Assembly: GCA_028023455.1 (NCBI GenBank)
Contig: JAQFVV010000012.1
Location: 8,468,499 to 8,532,498 of the forward strand
DNA length: 64,000 nt
Direction: 5' to 3'
Source: Epiperipatus broadwayi
Lineage: Eukaryota; Onychophora; Udeonychophora; Euonychophora; Peripatidae
Under the pieces are notes generated by a model that was given only the letters and a program-made list of their open reading frames with translations, searched no databases and had not been told where the DNA came from. The translations under genes were made by a program, and so were the position numbers. Positions 36,506 through 48,271 of the stretch are shown in pieces (within the stretch, counting starts at the first letter, position 1; each line of letters begins with the position of its first letter).

Positions 36506-36680
36506 TATACGAGCACAGACTTTCACACTACTCACCACTCTATCTCATATCACTGATACACTTGAACACATATATGTTGAAAAGATAAACAATCACCAAT
36601 ATATATATATTTCATGCTAAACTAGCAATCATCAGTTGGTCCAGATTATCATCACACATATATGCAATAAGTGCTCAGAT
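36506..36680 (-). mobile_element. Hammerhead repeat, family CCAA/TTGG, single arm
   Basis: In minus orientation the order is TGAGCACTTATTGCATATAT, GATAATCTGGACCAACTGAT, the ribozyme, GTGATTGTTTATCTTTTCAA, CATATATGTG, then an outer end with GAAAGTCTG. It matches one arm of the 24.1-kb palindrome, but no inverted partner is present. The adjoining 36680-36720 is AT-rich with no tail. Confidence 0.82.
36595..36640 (-). ncRNA. Hammerhead ribozyme, intact core
   Basis: Minus strand: helix I ACCAA pairing with TTGGT (5 bp), core CTGATGA (36635-36629), helix II TTGCT/AGCAT (four pairs; the pair next to the core is T-T), GAAA (36613-36610), helix III an ATAT/ATAT hairpin, then U-A at the cleavage site. 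All invariant core bases are present. The T-T at the base of helix II may lower activity. Confidence 0.78.
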
Positions 36681-39567
36681 ATATATTACTTTTTGTAAAT
36701 CTTCTAAAAAGTAAATATTTTAGTTTTAGATTGGTCCATGATAATTAAATAAGATAACAATACAGTCTATTAATGTGCATTTTTAAAATTATATTTAATT
36801 ATTTATCATCAGATGTTTCCTATAATTGTGAGAAAAATTATGGGTGGTTCAGTTTCAGAAATTTTTGCACTAGTCAAACTGATTAATTACTTCAAAAATA
36901 CTTCTTTGGAGTATTTTTGAAACAGCCTTTTTTTGTATTTATGCAATCTTCAGCAGTATTCTTTGTCTTAGGAAGTGAAGAAACCGTTAAAACTACAGAA
37001 TCTAATTAAGAATTATAAAATATTTTGATCTTATTGTATAACTAAAAGAAATTATAGTATATCTTACAATGTAAAAGGATTTGTATCAAAGTTGTTAATG
37101 TGTATCATGTCCATGGCCTGATTTTTAAATTTATGCCTTGAAACATTTTCAGTTTATAACCAAACTTAGGATTTTCTTTCAATTATCTAACCAAAAGTCA
37201 GTCTAGTTAGTTAGTCATACAATAATGGTTAAAAAATTATATGCTAAAGTTTAAATATGTAGGTTATTTTGATTTAGTCTCATAACTGTTGATGTGCTAA
37301 CTATAATATGATCTTCTTACAATGCATTCTTCATCACTGGGGGGGGGGGAGTTAGTATATTTCTACAAGCATTGAATCTATGTCTACTTTTACCTTTTTA
37401 CCTCAAGCATATATTTAATGCATCATAAATATGCTAATATTTCTTTATTATATACTTAAAATTAAAAATTTGAATTAACTTTTTTGTTGTTGTTGGAATT
37501 TTTTAGTAATTTTATTTAGATAATTTAGTGTTTGCACTCAGGTTGCAAATATAGTTAGTCATCATCTGGTGCTAATCTAGATTATTCCCAGTCTGGGCTA
37601 AGCAAACTATTAATAATAGACTCAACGCATTAATTAAGTTCTATTTTACTAATATATTGACTTCGAAACATGTCAGTCAGCAAAAAAAAAGATTTATATA
37701 GCAGATTTTTTTTAAAAAAAAAAAACGAATATCAGTGAGAGAAAAAACATAAATAAATAGCTAAATTACAATCAGTTTAGGCACTCTCTAAAACGAAGTA
37801 AGTAATAAAAATAAGCATGTCTATAAAAAAAAAAAAACACTCAAATTTAATCGCAGAAGCAAACACTATTTAATATCTTTATAATCTTTGCTGAATGTTT
37901 TGTCAGGATAAGCTTCCTTGAAAAATCTCTCTTAAATGGAAATAAAATAGTTCACTGTTAAATAAAATTTGATTTACAGACATTTTATTGCGTTTTTTAT
38001 ATTTGATCTTTTTTTTAATTACAGCCACCTGGTGAGAATGACTATAATTATAAACATCTTAATATTATACAGAAGCAAATTGGATTGTTTTTGATGTTAT
38101 TTTTTTATAACAAAAATTTTAACATCTTTTTTTTTTTAAAAAAAAGAAGAAATAATAAACAAGTAAAAAGAGTAAATTTTTCTTCTGCTAATAATATCTT
38201 CAAAACATTAAAGTGTGTATGTGTTTTTTAGAAATCCTAATGATTCTGCGAAATCTACTTGTTTAATAGAAGTCGGTGTGATTAAACAATGGTAAGCATT
38301 TAATCATCATCAGTGGTAGTGGTTACTATTGCTTTTCACAAAAATTAAAAATTGGAATTTTTTTTGTTGAAAGGTTTATATTGTTGATACAATCTTATAA
38401 TAAAAAGCTATATTTTTCTATAATAAATTTTACATCATTACATATTGTCTTTAGGTAAGCCTTTGAGGGTCTTTCTTTCATAATGGGATTAGCATACCTC
38501 TTATAATATAATATTGATATTTTAAAAATTAAAACTTCAAAACATAACATATTGTTTGCAATCTTGCAATGATAATATTTGTTCTAATAGAGTAGACTCA
38601 TATGTTCAAAGACTTTCTTTTTCTCCAGCAATGCATTTGATGATTACCGCATTCTGTAATAATGTTATGCAGTGAGTATTTAATACTATTTAAGTACAAG
38701 AAAATTCATTCTTCTTATTTTGGTAAAGATACATTGCAATTGTCAATAAAAAAAATCCAGACTTCAAAGTATAAATGAGTACTAATTCATTATGTGCTTT
38801 AATTGATTTATTTAGGAAATATTTAACAAATTTTTTTTATAGAATTTGATGTTTGAATTTTTAAAAAAACAACAATCTTGATGGTGCAGGTATATGTAAA
38901 TGAATCACCTCGAATTTTTTAATTATGTGAGCATTCTCAAATCGTGCGATTTTGATATATTAAATACTTCAAATAAAATATTTGTGATTCGATTTTTTTT
39001 TTTTGGATAACTAATTCATAGCAATCAGCTAATCATTTAGTATTAGTCATTAAGGCTGAAACAAGAGTAGAAAACAATTCAAACACTCTCTTCCCAGAAA
39101 TTAGGAAGTTGGGTATGCAATGGCTTCTTAAACTTTTCTTTTATGCGGGAGGGGATTGTTGGAGGTAATCTTTTATGTTTTATTTATTAAATGTAAAACT
39201 TATTTAGAACATTAAATATTATTTTAAAAAAAAGCAGGTTGTAAATAAAACTGTTATTATAAAAACAACTGCAATGAAACGTATTACAAATCATTTTATA
39301 GATTCTATGTGGAGTGACTTGAAAATCATTCAGAATCAATTTATCTTAATGGTTTTCAAAACTCAAAAACCATATTGGATAAAGACCATTTAAATGTGTT
39401 ATTCCCCTTTGCCTTTTTTTTCCTTTTTGCCTAGACGATGTTGGTGAATCACTTATAAAAAATGTATTCTGTTAAGCAAATATATGCCTACTAATTTTTA
39501 ACTGGGAAAAAAAACCCACTTCTTTACAAATAAGATGAAACTAGAATAATTTTCTACATAAACCATT
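36681..39567. other. AT-rich non-coding DNA
   Basis: No gene or repeat family recognised. A G9 run stands at about 37340-37349, and several A- or T-runs occur. The hAT target site begins at 39568. Confidence 0.55.
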
Positions 39568-39578
39568 CTCTAGAATGT

Positions 39579-42513
39579 CAGCGATACTCAAACTGTGGCC
39601 TGCCAATCTTTTATCTGTGGCCCAGCAATAAACTGATGGTCAACAGATGTGACAACACTCTTCTTAATTAATGAATAACCATGTGCAATTGATATTTTTT
39701 ATTGACACACTAATAATGTTATGGTTTTTTTTTTAAATTTCACAGATCTGAAGAACCTGCCAAATCTGTACCAGAAATGCCTGAATATCTTCATATATGA
39801 CTTGTACTCACTCTCAATTTATTGTCTTTCACATTATTTCATGATTTTAGCACCTTCAGTATTTTTTTTGCAAGGGAAAAAATCAGTAAATATTTAAATT
39901 TAATGGTATAATAATGACATAAATCCATCTTTTCAAGCTTCTGATTGATTGTTTTTTTCTCCACAAGGGAACACCAATCCATGACTTCAACAGTTGTATT
40001 TCTACATTTTGAATTCTAAAACGAAAACATAATTTACCAAGCTTTTTTTTGTTTTTTTTACCCCACTTGTTTGTTTCTCAGATTTTAGTCAACAAATATA
40101 CTTTTATACTAAAGCATATTGATAAGGAATTCAATGAATTACTTCTGGAATTTATAAATTGGATGGTAAGCATTTATTGTAATTTGACAGTGTTAGATTA
40201 TTATCATCAATTATAAATAGAAATTTATTTTTTAAAAACCTTTCTGTAATCAGACAAATTATAAATTTCCACTTTAGATACTAAACTAAAACAAATATAA
40301 TTTTAAAAAGACAAATATATTTACTGCAGATTGTATAATTGACCAATCAGATGTTTAAAACTTTAATTTGATCAATAGTCCATGTTTTTGAAAGCAAAGT
40401 GAAACATTTTAGTTTTATATGTGAATTAGTATACACATAGACGCATAGTATTTTATATCAAACTATAATTTAAACATCATAATGATGTCTTCAAGCAACA
40501 AACAAATATTATCGGATGAAAATAGAATGTTTCAAGACAACTGGGAAGAGGAATATTTTGTTGTGTTGAATAACAAAGGTTCGGCAACATGTTTGATTTG
40601 TCGAGAAAGTGTCACAATAAAAAAATATAACATGATCGTCATTACAACATGAAACATAAATTATTTAATGACACTTTTTAATAAGAAGTGAAAAATTAGC
40701 TTTATTCAAGAAATCATTCCAACAACAACAAAATGTTACGTCAGTGGCAATCTCACAAGAAGCAGTGGTAACACGAGTATCATATGAAATTTGTTATATA
40801 CTTGGCAAAAATATGAAACCATTTTACGGATGCTGAAGTTGTGAATGTTTCCTAAATGTTTCAAATATATTATTTGATAAATTTAATAATAAAAGTCAAA
40901 TATTATTACAAATTAAGAAATTACAACTGTCAGATTCTACCTGCATTAGACATATTGAAGATATTGCAAAACATATTTTTGATAATATAATAGATTTGAA
41001 AAGCTGCAAATATTTTAATTTGGCTGTTGATTCTAGTACTAACATTTCAGCAACATCACAATGTGCTATTTTGGAACAGAATTCAATTTGTAAAGATTTT
41101 TTGAAATTTCTTCCTATAAAGAATCAAACTAGAGGTAGTGATTTTTTTCAATAATATTTGTACTTTTCTGGAGTACAAATAAAAAATTGGTTTCTGTGTG
41201 CACTGATGGATGTCCTTCAATGATTGGATCCAAAAAGGGATTTGTTTTCCTATTAAAAAAAAAAATTTAACAAATCTTTTATAATTTTATTGTTTAATTT
41301 ACCAAGAAAACCTGGGGGAACATATATCCGTTAAAGAAGTATATGCTGTAATAAAAACTATCACAAACATTGTGAATTATATTCAAGTCTGAGAATTAAA
41401 CCACAGAAAATTTAAAAATCTTTTGGGAGAAATAAATAGTAATTATGGTGATGCACTTTTGCATATTTCAGTGTGATGGCTAAGCAGAGGTAAAGTCTTG
41501 ATTCGCTTTTTTTTATTACATCATGAAATTATTTCATTTTTACAATAAAACAATAAAACTTATAATGAGCTTGACAGTGATGGATGGTGGTGTCTTTTAG
41601 CTTTTTTATGTGACATCACAGAAAAACTTTGTGATCTTAATAATAGTTTGCAAGGTGAAAATAAAATTATTTCACAAATGACAAATAAAACTTGCTTTTG
41701 AAGAAAAACTAAATATTTATTACCAAGATATACAAAACCAAATACTACATCATTTTCCAACATTGACAAATGCTAAGCTAGATGGTATTGACATTTCTTC
41801 AGAAACCTATGTAATTATTTTAAATTATTTAGGTACCTTATTGAAAGAATTTAAAAGTAGATTTCAAGATTTAAGAAATATTAAGAATTGTCTTTTGCTT
41901 ATAGAAAATCCCTGGCACTTAGAAATAGCAACTATTACACAATTAGCTGCATTTGGACATGATTATGTTAAGCTATTTAACGAATTTGTTGAATTAAAAA
42001 ATGACAGAAATTTGGAAGCCATTTTTAAAGAGAAAAGGGAGGAAAAGGAGTATATAGAATTTTGGAAATTAGTGCCTGAAAAATATAAAACTGTCAAAAA
42101 GTTTGCACAAATGTTGCTCACATTGTTTGCATCAATATATCTTTGTGAATCATCTTATTCGAAAATAAAATATGTGAAGTATGTGCATAGAAACAGACTT
42201 ACTGATTTACACCTTGATGATATATTAAGAGTAGCATGTAGCACATATAAACCAGATTTATCTAAAATTGTTAAAAGTTTATCTCAATATCAAAAATCAC
42301 ATTGATATTTAAATAAATGTTTATATCAAATAAAAGTGTTGGCGTTTTATTAATATGTTAATTCTGAGATATAGTAAAGTGATCCACAAGCTGTGGCATG
42401 CATGAATTGAGAAGTCAGACATTTTTTATGTGATACCAATTGGTTGTCACGGCCCGCTTGGTATAGCACACAAATATATGTGGCCCAGGAAAGAAAAAGG
42501 TTGAGTATCCCTG
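39579..42513 (+). mobile_element. hAT transposon with inverted ends (ZBED/GTF2IRD2-like)
   Basis: The left end CAGCGATACTCAAACTGTGG (from 39579) and inverted right end CAGGGATACTCAACCTTTTT (ending 42513) share the hAT pattern CAGNGATACTCAA. CTCTAGAA (39568-39575) and CTCTAGAT (42514-42521) look like an 8-bp target duplication, with three extra bases TGT before the left end. GTGGCC/GGCCC tracts inside both ends are typical of this hAT group. A decayed transposase occupies the plus strand inside. Confidence 0.85.
40482..42305 (+). pseudogene. hAT transposase with BED zinc finger, broken
   Basis: The ORF begins ATGATGTCTTCAAGC at 40482 and reads DNWEEEYFVV, ATCLICRESV and, after a one-base deletion, HDRHYNMKHKLF: a BED finger (CX2C...H...H) that binds transposon ends. 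Several stops follow. Around 41570-41690 SDGWWCLLAFLCDITEKLCDLN and LQGENKIISQMTNK match the conserved 'W..DLAFL.DIT.HLNELN..LQG' block. The last 180 codons (41763-42305) are open: IVKSLSQYQKSH at the end, with FASIYLCESSYSKIKYVKYV and HRNRLTDLHLDDILRVA forming the C-terminal hAT dimerisation domain. The family is the ZBED5/GTF2IRD2-like hAT group. Upstream breaks make the full enzyme non-functional, but the C-terminal frame is well kept. Confidence 0.88.
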
Positions 42514-42521
42514 CTCTAGAT

Positions 42522-43118
42522 GGACATTGTTTATTTGATTTGTCTACTTATTGAGTAATAAATTATTGGAAATGGAAAATTTAAGTAGGTAATTTGCTAG
42601 AAATACTAATTTGCCAATATTATAGACTTTATAGGTTTGATATTTATTAATATTATAGACTTTTTGTATTAGGATTCCCCCTTCATACAGGCATGCAATT
42701 TCAGTTCACTTTTTTTTTTTATGATTGCCAAGATTTTACTTTGAACTAATAGAACTGTAGGAACATTTTGTTTTTAATTGGTGACATTAAAGTACATAAA
42801 AATAATAGTGATATCTATACTTTTGGTAACTTGTTAATATTTTTAATTAATTCTCTCAAATATATCTAAGAAATATTAAACCAAAACCAAAGGAAGGAGG
42901 GTGTTAATATATTAGTAGATTACATAAGGAAATATGCATAAATAAAGAATCAGTAGTCTGAAAATAATAAGATATGTAAAGAATAAAAGAGCAAAATGCC
43001 TTAAATAAATAATAGAGTAACTAATAAAATGGAAGAGTGAAAAGTTTATAAAGTATTAAATCACCAGAAGATAAATTGTGATAGAAAGATTATCAATAAA
43101 TTGAGATATGCAAGGATT
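42522..43118. other. AT-rich non-coding DNA
   Basis: Nothing recognised apart from short homopolymer runs. Confidence 0.55.
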
Positions 43119-43133
43119 AAAGCTATACAAGTA

Positions 43134-43240
43134 GTCAAGCGTTGTTAGCCGAGAGGTCATCGCAACCACCTTGCAAGTAAGTAGTTGGTTGCAGACGGTT
43201 ATGGGTTCACATCCCGGCCGATGCCATGACATATAGAAAA
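43134..43240 (+). mobile_element. tRNA-derived SINE, long-loop subfamily variant
   Basis: TCAAGCGTTGTTAGCCGAGAGG at the head (A box TTAGCCGAGAGG), a loop with CTTGCAAGTAAGTAGTTGG, GGGTTCACATCCC as B box, and GATGCCATGACATATAG plus an A-run. The 15-bp target duplication AAAGCTATACAAGTA is perfect (43119-43133 and 43241-43255). Confidence 0.93.
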
Positions 43241-43568
43241 AAAGCTATACAAGTATGGCTAGAGGAAGAATATAATTAGACAGATAATCACTATAGTTTG
43301 ATTGCAAGAGTTAAACTTTCTTTAATCATAAGTTTCACCATCCTCTTCTGATAAATACATTAATGATTGATTATTAGGCTAGAAATTATCATATATTTTG
43401 TCTTTTTTTCATGTATTTAATCATAAAATTCAAAAATTTATGGGGGGAGTAAAAATTTTAATTATATCTAAATAGAATTGCAAAAATAAAATAATGTGAT
43501 ATGAGTGTATGTGGTTGGAATAGGGGTGATTCTTAAATTTAATACCAAATAAATCAACAAATAGAAAA

Positions 43569-43843
43569 TTAACACAGGCAAAACTCTCCATATAGTAGTG
43601 CCACTCAGTGCCAGCCAGAGTAATCAATGAATGCCAAAAGGCTTGTGCATAAAATCCCCATCTAGTGCCTACTCATCCAATATCGCCAGACTAGTTTCTG
43701 GCTTGTGGCCTTTGTCAGTGACTGGGGATATTGGATGAGTAGGCACTAGATTGGGGATTTTATGCACTAGCCTTCAGGCATCCATTGATTACTCTGTCTG
43801 GCACTGAGTGGCATTACAGTATGAAGAGTTTTGCCTGTGTTAA
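43569..43843. mobile_element. Palindromic repeat with hammerhead-like hinge
   Basis: The left arm from TTAACACAGGCAAAACTC (43569) and right arm ending GAGTTTTGCCTGTGTTAA (43843) are inverted over about 115-125 bp with scattered differences. Shared blocks include GTGCCTACTCATCCAATATC and its inverse. The unpaired centre (about 43687-43717) is most of a degenerate hammerhead on the minus strand. No target duplication found. Confidence 0.8.
43685..43722 (-). ncRNA. Degenerate hammerhead-like motif at palindrome centre
   Basis: Minus strand: helix I GTCA pairing with TGGC (one G-U), core CTGACAA (G8 changed to A), helix II GGC/GCC inside an A-A mismatch, GAAA (43698-43695), helix III A-C/G-T with a TA loop, then U-C at the cleavage site. 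It resembles the CTGACGAAGGC...GCCGAAAC motif common in Penelope terminal repeats. One essential base is lost. Confidence 0.5.
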
Positions 43844-45180
43844 TAATTGTTATGTGCAAGCATAAGAAATGGTAATCATGTGAAATAGAAAATTACTAAT
43901 AGAGAAGATAAAATATTAACAATTTGTTTTTTGTCTAACTTTGTTTTCTTTTTTCAATCTTCTGCATATATTTTATGATTTCTTTTTCTCTAAATATATG
44001 CCCTATCTAATTCCTCTTTTATCTTATGATTTCTTTAGATTATTATTTTTTTTACCCTCTCTTTTCAAATTTCTTTCAAATTCATTTTACAAACGCCACG
44101 AATTCTTTTCCTCATTCTTAAAAAAAAAAATCATTCTAAGTTAACTGCAGAAAAAATATTTAACAAGCATTTTATTAAAATCATTTTTACTTATTTCTTG
44201 ATTTTTCATATATAACTGCCCTCTTCTTATCATCATATTCGCTGGGCAGCATATTAATATTTCTCTTCCCTAGATTCTTTGGAGCAGGTTTTAACATCAT
44301 TATAATCATTTACGTTTGCCTATGAATAAAAATTTACTGGCGTTATTCTACTTGCATATATATATATATTTGTATACATGTGTGTGTGTAGTTTTGGACA
44401 TAACTTAAATTTAATATAAATTTAATCTCATATACTAATTAATTTTTAAAAAAATATTAGAGAGGATAATGATCTACAAATAAAGAAATGAAATGATTAC
44501 AAACAAATTAATTTACTTTTGACCGGTTCTTCCAGGCTTGTTATTATTAGCTATAATTAGTTCATTATTGTATTATTAAGCAGAATGGAATTTTATTTTA
44601 TTAAATGAGTGCAGTAAATAGTATTTTATACGATTAGAAATATGATCAAATTGGAATGAACTGACACACCCATAATTCTTCAGAATGTTTTATGTGTGTA
44701 AAAACAGACACACACATATATATATACGTAATTGCTTTATAATAAGTCTTTAACATGAGATTTAATGATGAGTTTTGTTTAGAATTAGTATTAAACATGT
44801 TATGCTTCCATGATGATGATCACGTTTTCTTTATTAGTAGATATAGCGTTGACAAGAGATAATTAGAATCTTCAAACATACCCACACATATATGCTGAGA
44901 TGAATTATTTTTATATTTGTTTTCTAAGCAAAACATTATTTTTAAGTATTATAAATTAATACGTTCAATAATTGCTTGTCTTTAAATTCTTCCAAAAGAT
45001 GGATGTCATTACTGTATATTTCAAAAAAGGCTGTCATATCTTCTTGCTATAATAAATACTGCAACGTGTTTAATATTTTTCTTTATTAAATTACTTTTTT
45101 TTAATTTTATTGCAATTCTTCCTGGAATATATAAAATGCCTACTAAGGCATTCTGTGTATATATATATCAATACGAGACT
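43844..45180. other. AT-rich non-coding DNA
   Basis: No gene seen. Short (AT)n and (AC)n tracts lie near 44360 and 44710. Confidence 0.55.
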
Positions 45181-45335
45181 ATTGTAAAAATTAAAATGAG
45201 TCATAGATCACATGACCCTATACTCTTAAGCTTGTAAGTTATAAACAATGAGGATTGCCAATTCCTCAACAAGCTTTGTGATAAATGCTTAGCTAGAGAA
45301 AGCATTTAAAATATCTTTGTCATGACCCCCCCCAT

Positions 45336-45375
45336 CTCTGACCATGGTTTCGTGCTCTGGCACTCCTCAGAGAGG
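45336..45375 (-). ncRNA. Hammerhead ribozyme, intact core, minus copy
   Basis: Minus strand: helix I CTCT/AGAG, core CTGAGGA (45370-45364), helix II GTGC/GCAC fully paired around a CAGA loop, GAAA (45351-45348), helix III ACC/GGT around AT, and the cleavage triplet GUC ending at 45340. Every invariant base of the type I hammerhead is present, so self-cleavage of a minus-strand transcript is predicted. Confidence 0.88.
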
Positions 45376-45433
45376 TGCTAGGATAGGTAAAAAGTTAGTA
45401 TTTTTAGATCTAGGGTCTGAACCTATCCTTGCA

Positions 45434-45474
45434 CCTCTCTGAGGAGTGCCAGAGCATGAAACCATGGTCAGAGG
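45434..45474 (+). ncRNA. Hammerhead ribozyme, intact core, plus copy
   Basis: Helix I CCTCT (45434-45438) pairs with AGAGG (45470-45474). The core is CTGAGGA (45439-45445). Helix II is GTGC/GCAT (one G-U) around CAGA, GAAA is at 45458-45461, helix III is ACC/GGT around AT (45461-45468), and cleavage is predicted after C45469 (triplet GUC). It is antisense-paired to the minus copy in the same palindrome, so a full-length transcript could sequester it in a hairpin. Confidence 0.9.
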
Positions 45475-45580
45475 TTGGGGGGGGTCCTGACAGATATATT
45501 TTAAATGCTTTCTCTAGCTAAGCATTTATCACAAAGTTTGTTGAGGAATTGGCAATCCTTATTGTTTATTGTAAAAATTA

Positions 45581-46439
45581 GATTGTGATATAAGGCAAAG
45601 AAAAAAAGATTATAGACTATTGAGTTAGTTACAGATCATTATCACATATATATCAATGAATAATATTAGAACTTAGTTGGAAAAATATAAAATTTTGAGG
45701 AAAATCCAAAATGAATTTTGGTCAATCAAATGAATTTGGTATAATCAGTTCATTGTTACTTAGTAGACAAATTTGGATTAATCTATTCATTGTTACTCAA
45801 TTTATTGAAAAGACTTTGTTGTGAAGTCATTTTAAGCTTATCCTCAAACAATAGACTTGTTTAAACTACTATGTTATTATGATCAGATTGAATGTACAAA
45901 ATAACTTACAAATTAAATTACACTGAAATTAAATAAATAGCCAATGGCATAAACAGGTCAAAGGGAGAGCTAAATCTGTGAATCTGATTGTTTCCAGGGA
46001 TCAGACTATATATATTGGAGGTTTATTTATAAAGATAGTTAGACAACTTTAGGCAACTGTCAGACCTCATATGACAATAAGCTTGTTGTCCATTATTTGA
46101 TAAAACATTGTGAGACATAGTAAGCCTGGATTCAAGAAGCTGTTAGTTACTGACATTATCATATCTGTACTGAGACAAGCCATCAGTTGACTGGAAGGGA
46201 TATTTGCATATTTTTTCAAACACTAGTTGTACCATTAACAATTGCCAACTGTAAGAGAGGCAATCTTCCATAATTAAACAGTTGCATATATCTTATTATT
46301 ATAAATACCTATAATAAATATCTTAACATTTAGTTATTGGGTTGAGTATTATTACTGAATGACTGAAACATTATTCTGTTAGCAATACGGATATAAACAC
46401 ACATGAGTCTTACAGGGCAAATAAATCATTATTTTTTGA
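45581..46439. other. AT-rich non-coding DNA
   Basis: No gene or repeat recognised. Confidence 0.55.
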
Positions 46440-47870
46440 ATTTTTCAATAGATAAAAGACTTATTATGGGATACATAAAAATAGATTGAAGGAACGTGGG
46501 ATTCCTAAAAGTTTAATAATCTTTATAAGGAAAATGTTTATAAATACCAATTGGGGAATATAGAATTGGTGAAAATTAAATGGGATAAAAAGAGGGCTGT
46601 CCATTATCATCTTTATGACCCATTTTGGAAGTTGAAATAGAAATATTGAGAGTAAATCTGGGGATTCCATATTTAATAGAATAATGCACAATCTGGCAGT
46701 TTTGTGTGTGTATGAATGATATATTTTTTTGCACATAGTAGAAAAGATATGGAAAACTAAGAAAACTATGAAAATTGAAATTCAGAAAAAAATTAGTAAT
46801 TAAGAGAAATATAAATAAATGAGAAAGATTTATTTTAAAAAAGTGCAAGAGTATAAATATTTAAATCAATTAAATAAGAAAATAAATTATAAGGTTAGTT
46901 GGGAATAAGAGTCAAGCCAAAAAGAAAATGTGGAATAGGAATGATTAAAAATCTGGACTTCTTATATATATAATAAACATGAAGTATGTAGAATAATTTT
47001 AAAATGGAACATTTGGAAATAATGTTCTTTGCATTAGCCAAGACTTAAAAAAGAATTTAATAGATTTTTTTAAAAAAAAGAAGTAAATTACAATAGCCTA
47101 TACAATGTATTAATAGTAAATGAAGTTATTCAAAGTAAAATAGGATGAACTTTTTTTTTTAATAAAAGAAATTTAAAATGTTTAGAGGACTAAAATCTAT
47201 GATTAAATATAGATTAGTAAAAATAGTATTTATTTGGACTGTGTGTTAAGGGAACAAAGATTGTGGCTAAAAAAAATGTTAAAATTTACAAAGTTAATAG
47301 TCAAAATATTAATATATATTTTTGAATAAAAAATAGAATAAATGTATAAAAGATATATTTCCGATCCATAATTATAAGAGGTGAGAAAATATAATAAGTA
47401 GTTTGATTACTTAAAATGAAATAAAAATTTGGAAATGAATTTACAAAAAAATAGTGTAGCGTCGTATAAAAACAAACATATATTATCACACATTTGCATG
47501 TTATATATATATAACTTGTAAATATGTGTGATAATACTATGCTAGGGAAAAATAAAATAAAAATTTGAATTCTAATTGTAATTTAGATAAACATAGTAGA
47601 TTATTATTGAGCATTTATTTTTAAAATGTAACATGTTGAAGAAAGTTCAGGAAAAATTATATGAAGAATGAGAAAAACATAAAGATGAAGAGAGTAAAAT
47701 AGGAAGATATTTTATAGTTTTTGTTTGTCTTTATAACATTGAAAAATATGAAGACAGCGTATTAGAATTAATGTCAAGTTTTATTACAATGTCATTAGAA
47801 GAAAACAAATAGAAGAATTATTTAATGATTATAGACAGAAAGGATGTAATAATAGATGAAATGTAATTTT
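46440..47870 (+). pseudogene. Heavily decayed LINE-like reverse transcriptase remnant
   Basis: Plus-strand pieces such as RLKERGIPKSLIIFIRKMFINTNWGI (about 46480-46560) resemble the 'RGIPK.LI..I..MY.N' block after motif A of non-LTR reverse transcriptases. LGIRVKPKRKCGIGMIKN (about 46895-46950) resembles the later 'YLGVK' and connector region. Stops are very frequent and no catalytic YADD is readable. The clade is unknown (R2-like or other). The minus-strand frames over the same bases are shadows. Low confidence. Confidence 0.4.
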
Positions 47871-48271
47871 TTTTTTTTTTTTTGGTATTATATATTGTTT
47901 CTAAATAATGAGAGTCTTTAATTTGTGTAACAGATTTTCTGAATTATGGGCATGGGAAATACTAGTCAATTTCTGGTTTCATTTAAGATGAATTCATTTT
48001 ATATCACATTAATACCAGTTTTGTTGATAGAAATAATAGATGTCTAATTATCTTAAATACCTTCTCCAGATCAAATTAATGAAATAAGTTTTTTTTCATT
48101 TTCTGAAATTGCTTAATACTATTTAGATTAATAAAATTAAAAAAACTTAGCCCTACAAAGTGTTTTCAAAATTACAGAGACATTATTCATCTACTAATAT
48201 TTTCAGACACTTTGATATTATTTATATAAATAAAGTTGTAATTATAAATTTATTAAACACACATTGATTAC
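47871..48271. other. AT-rich non-coding DNA
   Basis: Begins at a T-run (about 47866-47883) that might be a retroelement tail. Nothing else recognised. Confidence 0.5.

Larger units (their letters stand above)
45194..45567. mobile_element. Inverted-dimer hammerhead repeat, family CCTCT/AGAGG
   Basis: A 374-bp insertion flanked by a perfect 13-bp target duplication ATTGTAAAAATTA (45181-45193 and 45568-45580). Its two halves are head-to-head copies of one monomer: a minus copy (45194 to about 45390) and a plus copy (about 45393-45567). Each half has, in its own sense, ACCTATCC, a hammerhead, a G-run, ATTTTAAATGCTTTCTCTAG and CTAAGCATTTATCACAAAG, then GGAATTGGCAATCC. The minus half has a longer tail (CTTAAGAGTATAGGGTCATG) absent from the plus half. 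The duplication shows it inserted as a unit. No ORF is present, so it depends on another element's enzymes. Confidence 0.88.

Noticed and set aside
46464-46848. Two overlapping 90-codon minus-strand frames
   Set aside because: They lie antisense to a plausible LINE remnant and have only low-complexity hydrophobic sequence.
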